Assembly: GCA_050084515.1 (NCBI GenBank)
Contig: CM114273.1
Location: 44,268,001-44,332,000, forward strand
Source: Blasia pusilla
Lineage: Eukaryota > Marchantiophyta > Marchantiopsida > Blasiales
DNA length: 64,000 nt
Direction of reading: 5' to 3'
The notes beneath the pieces were generated by a model. The model saw only the letters and a program-made list of their open reading frames with translations, searched no databases and had not been told where the DNA came from. The translations under genes were made by a program, and so were the position numbers. Numbering within the stretch: position 1 is the first letter of the stretch; every line of letters begins with the position of its first letter. This document shows, one piece after another, positions 57,905-64,000 of this stretch.

Positions 57905-58840
57905 TCTTTCTCATGTAAAATCAAGAGTAGTAAAAATGGCTCATTCGGCCTGAAACTCCACTCATGAATCTATATCGGCATATCAAACCACTTCCATCCT
58001 CTATTATGAGGGAATCTGGATGCTAGCACCCTAACTCCTACACACCCACACACGTCTATGCAAGAGAGACGCTCTTAAGACTCAACATGAGAAAGATGGC
58101 TTGAAAAAGCCATCTCTCTCACTCTTATATCCTTGGGAAGAGCCAAAAAGCTCTTCCCCCAAAAATAGCCCTCCCAATGATAATCTGCGTGCACAGGTTA
58201 TCAGGGGACTATTCACTCAGTCAACGGGTCACCTGACGGACTAAAACCAAAATACGGAAATCGCCATAAACGACGTTCTTGACACAATAGGCTTGTCGCC
58301 AACCTCATCCAACATCTCGAAATGAAGTTATACCTGAATAGCCCATTGACTCTCTATGCCATCCATGCGATATAACTCTACCTTGACAATATAGAGTGTT
58401 ACCATGTTATTAGGGTGTAACTTCGTCTTAAAATGTTGGATGAGGTTGGAGGCAGAGCTGTTCCATCACAAACATTGAAAGATGTCCCTATTTTGGTCTT
58501 TGTGAGCTAGATGACCCCTTGACCGAATCAACGATCAGCTAGTAACTTATCCTGATAGGTTACCAATTGCATGCTATTTTTGGGGGAAGAGCGTTATGGA
58601 TCTTCTGAAGGCTATAAGAGAGAGAGACAGATGGCTTTCCGAAGCCATCTTTCTCATGTTGGGCCTTAGGAGCATCTCTCTTGCTTGTGTGTGTAGGAAC
58701 TAGGGTACATGCTAGCCTTTAGATTCCCTCATAGTAGAGGGTGGATATGGTTCAATATGCAAAGGAAGATTCATGAGAGGAGTTTTAGGCTGGGTGAGTT
58801 GTTTTTACTGTGATTTTATAGGAGGGTTTCCTCTCGTTAA
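57905..58840. repeat. Large imperfect inverted repeat
   Basis: The left arm (about 57,905-58,335) and right arm (about 58,420-58,840) are inverse copies at roughly 75-80 percent identity by eye. Inner matches include CCAACCTCATCCAACAT at 58,301 against ATGTTGGATGAGGTTGG at 58,436. Outer matches include CTCATGAATCT at 57,962 against AGATTCATGAG at 58,768. The spacer is about 85 bp. No coding sequence lies inside. It could be a foldback-type element or an inverted pair of a short element. Confidence 0.85.
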
Positions 58841-60259
58841 GAGATGGTTGTTGAGGTGGTGTTGGACCGTGCATCGCAAAACCCTTTAATAACTTCATTC
58901 TCTTTACCAATTTTCAAACCATGTTAAGATGAAAATTTTAATTTTGAGAGAAGTTTAGTGACACGTATCAAAAAGAGGAGCAAATTAAAATAATTGAATC
59001 CTCCAATAAGTATATAGATTTTGACAATTTATTTTAGATATCTTGTATTATTTTCTATACCTTTGACTCAAAATGTGTATTTGCATGAAAAGCCCATCTT
59101 TTTGGGAAGGGCAAGCCCATCTCATGGGAATTCCACATGATGGGGAATCTAAGGTCAATTCCCCATGGTTTAGTATGGCTCTCTTGTAGGGTTTGCTGGT
59201 GCTTGCTGTAAACCATGTTGCAAAAATCTCAATCATAGTCTCATAAAATGAAATATTTAAATAGAAAGTGAATTTTCCTATTCATTTGGTAGCACAATTT
59301 GTATGATAGATTCAAACTACTTGATTTTTAGTCTGGAAAAACTCAATTATTTTATTTTATTTTTCAAAATCAAATATAGGGATTATTCTCATTTTGATAA
59401 CTTCAGTGGTCCATTAATGATAATAAAACTAATGACTAATGAATCAAAGTCATAAAATCATAATATCAGATTTTGTCCAAGGAACCAAGTTAATATTTTC
59501 TCGATTTATTGTAATTTTTAAGTTTTGTTAGAATTAATTCCATTTCTCCCACGTTTTAATTGAAAAATCCCATTCAATTTGTTACTTTAGTTTTCACTTT
59601 CAGGAGAATATCCACATTTCCATATTTTCTGTAAATCTAGTCTTTCTTCACATTCTTTCCAATTCTCATAGTTGGAATTATTATATCTATTTACATATTC
59701 CTTAGAATTGACTATTGACTCAATTGGAAGGAAAGAAATGCTAAGAGTAAACTATACCCAACATAAAATAGAGATTTTTTTTGGTACATTTGATTTTGAT
59801 ACATAATACAATTATGAGTAGTTTTCATTTTACATCAGAAATTCTTAATGTGGCTCTGGTTGATGCTAACAAATTTTAAACGTATCAATTACTTTTTAGA
59901 TTTTTTTGAACTAAATATTAAGTCTTAAGATTCTTTTTTTCCCTCCCTCCTTTTTTCTTGATACATTTCAACATTTGTCTCGAAACTTTCAATGGACTTT
60001 CAGTAGCCCAATCAAATTCCCGCCTTTTGCAATACGACCTATCAAGTTTCCCTAAAGACCTCTCTTCAAGACCTATATTCATTATTCTTTCTTAATCCTC
60101 CTATACCCCATAATAGTGACCTAGAGGCCAAATTCTTCTTACATGCAAGAAGTTAGTTACATGGAAATTTCAGGCATCCTAAAGCTAGATGGATCTAGAA
60201 GTTTTGGCCCTAGAGACTACATCCTTCCCCAAATCTTGCCATTGACCGTTTTCACATCA
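58841..60259. other. AT-rich intergenic region
   Basis: No gene is recognised. Stops are dense in all frames. Confidence 0.5.
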
Positions 60260-60860
60260 ATGTCTCTAATACTAGCTCCTAATATAAAAAAAAATAATCC
60301 TTGGCAAGAGTTGAATATAGCCAAGCTTCCCCATCAATTGGGAGCCAAAGATCTTGCCCCTTAAGAATACTTGGAGCTCCAAATCATCTTAAAGGACTCT
60401 AATTCCAAAACAAATTACAAATCTGAATTTTTCTTCAAATGTTTGAGCAAATTCTAATTCCACATGGGAGAAAAGGTATCCCCCACGATAAGAAAAAAAA
60501 AAACAAAAGCTCGCAATTTTTTTCTACAAAACTATAGACTCTGAAAACATGTCCTTATAATCAATGGCAAATCCCTTTAAAGAAACCCTCAAAACTACAT
60601 CTAGATGTTTTGTGGTCAATCTATCATATGATTTACTATTGATCATGTTTTGAATAGAGAATATCCTCTTAAATAGGATAATACCAAAATACTTATCTCT
60701 TGCAACATTAGCTAATGTGAGTAAGTTTACCAACTTACTCCAACTAATCATAGCTTGATAGTCTCTAAAGTTACGATCCTTCCACTTAGTTGTAGCCATC
60801 AAGTAAGTTAAAAGAGTGGAACTCATACTTATTAGCAAGAACATTTATGAAAATAGGTTG
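60260..60860 (-). pseudogene. hAT transposase C-terminal fragment, second copy
   Basis: The minus strand (60,844-60,524) encodes KWKDRNFRDYQAMISWSKLV, then FKRIFSIQNMINSKSYDRLT and KHLDVVLRVSLKG. This aligns with the element at 51 kb (EWKEKSFKDLWCMVSGSPIL, SCERAFSIQNVIKN, YHLEALLRVNMEG). The CERAFS motif has decayed to FKRIFS. The stem-forming unit follows downstream at about 60,285-60,345, in the same relative place as at 51.2 kb. No terminal repeats were found, so only one end of the element is left. Confidence 0.8.
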
Positions 60861-61206
60861 CGATTCCCCCTAATTTGCAATCAGAATCCAAAGTGTCCTT
60901 ACAAGTCATCCAAATCTTTACATTTCCAACTATCCACTTCCACTTGTCAAGAAATCATGTGTAAGGGATTAAATTTTTTTATTACTACCTATGAGGTTGT
61001 TATCTCTAAAATCATCCTACAAAGTTATAGAAACACTTTCAACAAACCTTTTCTAAAATAAGAAAGTAGCATTCAAGTTGCTCTCTATGGAATCCCTACA
61101 CATCTATATACTATGAAATCATTTACCCCTTATCTTTGATTTTAAATATTGAAGATAACCACTATGTGGTCCAAAGTTAGATAGAATGTGATAACTCGTA
61201 TCTTTA
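60861..61206. other. Intergenic spacer, probably upstream hAT remnant
   Basis: No gene. The first part may be badly decayed transposase. Confidence 0.35.
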
Positions 61207-61540
61207 GAGTATGTGAATGCATTCAAATCATAAGTTTTCATCACAAAATTTACAAAAAGAAGTGATATGAGAATTAACAATGCTACCCATTATGCTAATA
61301 TCCAAAAACTTATAGAAAAAGATCTTGCTCAAATTTGTAGGTATGGAAAGAATGTTAACCAAAACATAGAATTGAGTATGTGAATGCATTCAAATCATAA
61401 GTTTTCATCACAAAATTTACAAAAAGAAGTGATATGAGAATTAACAATGCTACCCATTATGCTAATATCCAAAAACTTATAGAAAAAGATCTTGCTCAAA
61501 TTTGTAGGTATGGAAAGAATGTTAACCAAAACATAGAATT
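61207..61540. repeat. Exact tandem duplication of 167 bp
   Basis: 61,207-61,373 (starting GAGTATGTGAATGCATTC) is followed immediately by an apparently identical copy at 61,374-61,540. I saw no difference between the two. Confidence 0.93.
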
Positions 61541-61649
61541 GATTGATCATTTCAAATAATTTGAACTTATCAAATAAATTGATTCACTTGGTTAATGATA
61601 TCTTTGGGCATTAAATATAAGACTTATATTGGTGTTATATAGCCCCCAT

Positions 61650-61875
61650 GTTGTGAGAAAACAGAATGTGATGAAATCACTTAAATATGTTATAGCTCTT
61701 GAAGATACAAGTGTCCTACTTTTTCCATGCATTCACGAAAGAGATTCAATGGAACCTAAACATGGAGATAACTTGACATACGAGAATGCGCTACCACTAC
61801 GACTCCCAAATTATTTGACTAGTGTGGAAACTAGGGTTTTTTTACCTATTTTCTTTATTTCTATTAATAGAAAAT
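61650..61875. repeat. LTR-like direct repeat, copy 1
   Basis: Shares with 62,918-63,145 the blocks ACATACGAGAATGCGCTACC, CGACT(or GGCT)CCC and a TATTTTCT...TAATAGAAAA block. See the second copy. Confidence 0.7.
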
Positions 61876-62917
61876 TTCCTTCGAGCCACATACTTGCAAA
61901 TGTCAATGTAAGATGTTTGTGATTCTTTTGTGTCTAATAGGACTCATAAATGTGCAAAAATCCCAACATACTTGCAAATTTTGGAAAAGTCACAAACTAT
62001 ATTAGATTCACATTGGACTTGTAAATCAACTACAAGAAGTAAACTCATAAATTTGTATTCGTAAACTACTCGCGAAAGCAAAACTAATAATAATAAAGAC
62101 TAAAAAAATGAATTGAGGGGAACTTTTATGCATATTTTTTATACCTATTAGTTTTGAAGACATGAGGGAGCCAATTTTCTAGTCATCAAGGAGTGGAAAA
62201 ATTAAGAGTGAGCATCGATCATACGACGGGGGCACAAGGGTCATCATAAAGTCCTTTCAAGGACTTGAGATGAGGATGGATGAGAGTATTGGTGGACAAT
62301 TCACATGGAGTGGAGTGAGGCATAAAGATTTTAAGGAACTATTGTAGTATTCACATGAATCATCCCCATACGAGGAAAGGACATTAGAGAGTAAGTTCTA
62401 AGACTCACCATAGAGATCCGCCAATCGCACCAGACCATACTTTTGCTCATGGGAGATGGAAGACTAAAGTGGGAGGTTGGTCCTCCAAAAATTTTAATAG
62501 AGCGGATATCTTAAAGCTACATAATTTTATCATAGATTATGGAGTGTATTTTTATATACATAGGGCACAAGGCACACGGGAGAACAACTGGGTCCTTCAT
62601 TTCCTAAAGGTTGGTATTTTAGCTCATATAGGATCCACCAATGAACAATTACCACTAGTTCTTGGCTTTGCATATAGTAGAGATCAAGGTGCACAAGTTG
62701 TCCTAGTATCTAGACCTTATGGATGTGATGGATCCTAGGGTATACCGCAAAGTGGGCACAAAGGCTAACTTATATAGCTCATATGAAGGGCTTAGAGACT
62801 TTTTTTAGCACACAATAAATATAGCTACATACTTGATAGATGATTACATTCATCCTGCTTGTGGAGCTTTTTAAAGAGATGAGCAAGATCTATCAAGGCG
62901 TTAAAAAAGAAGGAGTT
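61876..62917. other. Sequence between two LTR-like repeats
   Basis: AT-rich. A plus-strand frame at 62,469-62,738 (90 codons, for example GTRENNWVLHFLKVGILAHI) matches no family I know. I see no retroelement domain here. Confidence 0.35.
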
Positions 62918-63145
62918 GTGAGAAAAAAACATGAAAAAATCATTGAAATATGTTATAAATCTTGGAGATAAAAAGTGGCCTAGTCCTTCCATGCGCTCAC
63001 ACAAGAGCTTTGATGGAATATGAACATAGAGGTGACTCAACATACGAGAATGCGCTACCGTTGCGGCTCCCGACTATTTGAATTTTCGGAAAACTAGGAT
63101 TTTTTACTTCTTATTTTCTATTTATAGAAACAAAATACTATAATG
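62918..63145 (-). repeat. LTR-like direct repeat, copy 2, with TATA box
   Basis: Lies just beyond the end of the copia remnant at 63.3 kb. On the minus strand it has TTTCTATAAATAGAAAA near 63,130, a good promoter-type TATA sequence, so it may be part of that element's 3' LTR. Copy 1 would then be a solo or truncated LTR of the same family. Confidence 0.6.
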
Positions 63146-63343
63146 AAATATAGGGTTAGATAATCCTAGTAACGCTCCTCCACAAACCATCTGTATATTA
63201 CTCTGACTCTTTCGACGTCTAAGTTAATTGGAACTATCAATCTAGGCTTCTCCTCATATTAGGGGGCTGATTAAATTAATAGTATTGAGAGAAGTAGATG
63301 TTGAGAATCCAAAACCCCCCCTCAATATCTACTTTCCTATGGA
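63146..63343 (-). other. Probable 3' LTR or untranslated part of the edge copia element
   Basis: Contains a purine-rich run on the minus strand (ATTGAGGGGGGG, about 63,320) suited as polypurine tract. LTR borders could not be fixed. Confidence 0.45.
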
Positions 63344-64000
63344 CTACTTTTTTAGACCGATGTCAAGACCCTTTAGATGGCGTTGAAGTTGATCTCTGCT
63401 CAAGGCTTTGGTGAAGATGTCCGCATGTTTATCCTCTATTGGATAATTGACTAACTTCAAAACCTCTCTCTTGATCAACTCACAAAAAAATAATATGGAA
63501 TCTCTATGTGCTTTATACAAGCATGACACACAAGATTATATGTTATGGAAATGAAACTCTAATTGTCACACCACATTACAATAATACTTTCTGGTACTCT
63601 CTTATGCCTCCAATATGCATCTCAACCATACTACTTCACAAGAAGCATAACAAGCCGCCTTGTACTCCACCTAGGTAGAAGAAAGAGCCAATATAGATTG
63701 CTTCTTACTGACCCATGATACCACACCTGATCCTATCAAGAAATAATAATTGAAAAAAATCTCCGAGAATTTGAGTCTTCTATAAGGACGGAAATGAGTC
63801 ACGAAAGGTTGTCATTTTCGTGCTTTCTCCGTAGATGAAGTTGTAATTGATGGTGCCTTTGATGTACTTCAACACATGCATCCCTGCCTTCGAATGATCC
63901 TCACGAGGCTTAGTTGAGAACTTGGTAAACACTCCTCCAACGAAGCTAATATCTGGTCTTGTGTTGCACAAAACTATCAAAGTGTCCACAAGCTTTCTAT
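63344..64000 (-). pseudogene. Copia reverse transcriptase/RNase H fragment at window edge
   Basis: On the minus strand, 63,989-63,780 encodes NTRPDISFVGGVFTKFSTKP and HVLKYIKGTINYNFIYG, the region between reverse transcriptase and RNase H in copia elements. 63,529-63,344 encodes LIKREVLKLVNYPIEDKHAD, then IFTKALSRDQLQRHLKGL, the polyprotein C-terminus. The DNA between them should hold the rest of RNase H but is broken by stops. The element continues beyond the window. It differs from the copia at 21-26 kb in sequence (ADIFTKALSRDQ against ANIFTKGLPTAK). Confidence 0.88.

Overview
This window looks like nuclear DNA from a land plant with a large, repeat-rich genome. A homosporous lycophyte (club moss) is my best guess and a fern the next; the assignment is tentative. 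Four things point that way: long intronless ankyrin-repeat genes ending in a PGG-type membrane domain, which is a plant architecture; Ty1/copia, chromodomain Ty3/gypsy and hAT elements; a mitochondrial insert whose nad4L reading frame breaks after nucleotide 100 at a group II intron start, a site I recall from early land plants; and a non-LTR element with a restriction-like endonuclease. No bacterial, archaeal or viral gene set is present.

Layout. 1-3.7 kb: gypsy gag-protease remnant abutting a decayed non-LTR element on the minus strand. 3.7-9.4 kb: AT-rich intergenic DNA with one unrecognised coding-like stretch. 9.4-10.7 kb: gag-protease copy A of an unusual retroelement family. 11.8-13.5 kb: mitochondrial insert. 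13.6-17.5 kb: 3' half of a chromodomain gypsy element and its 3' LTR. 17.5-21.3 kb: intergenic DNA with one decayed exon-like piece. 21.3-26.1 kb: a nearly whole but dead copia element. 27.7-31.5 kb: a broken PGG-ankyrin gene. 33.5-37.8 kb: LINE tail, gag copy C and a satellite of about 180 bp. 39.6-43.3 kb: an intact 1244-residue PGG-ankyrin gene, the only convincing intact protein-coding gene. 46.9-49.5 kb: gag-protease copy B. 50.9-55.75 kb: a complete hAT element with an exact 8-bp target duplication, sitting inside a decayed coding-like frame. 55.9-57.5 kb: second copy of the endonuclease-type non-LTR element. 57.9-58.8 kb: a large imperfect inverted repeat. 60.3-64 kb: hAT remnant, exact tandem duplication, LTR fragments and the end of another copia element.

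The two ankyrin genes are paralogs on the same strand 12 kb apart. The downstream one (39.6 kb) is intact. The other carries frameshifts and an internal minisatellite. Almost everything else is transposable-element debris, and several frames are broken by TAG where a glutamine CAG codon would fit, which suggests deamination of methylated cytosines. I found no CRISPR array, rRNA or convincing tRNA gene. The least familiar system here is the gag-protease family present three times without any reverse transcriptase that I can see.
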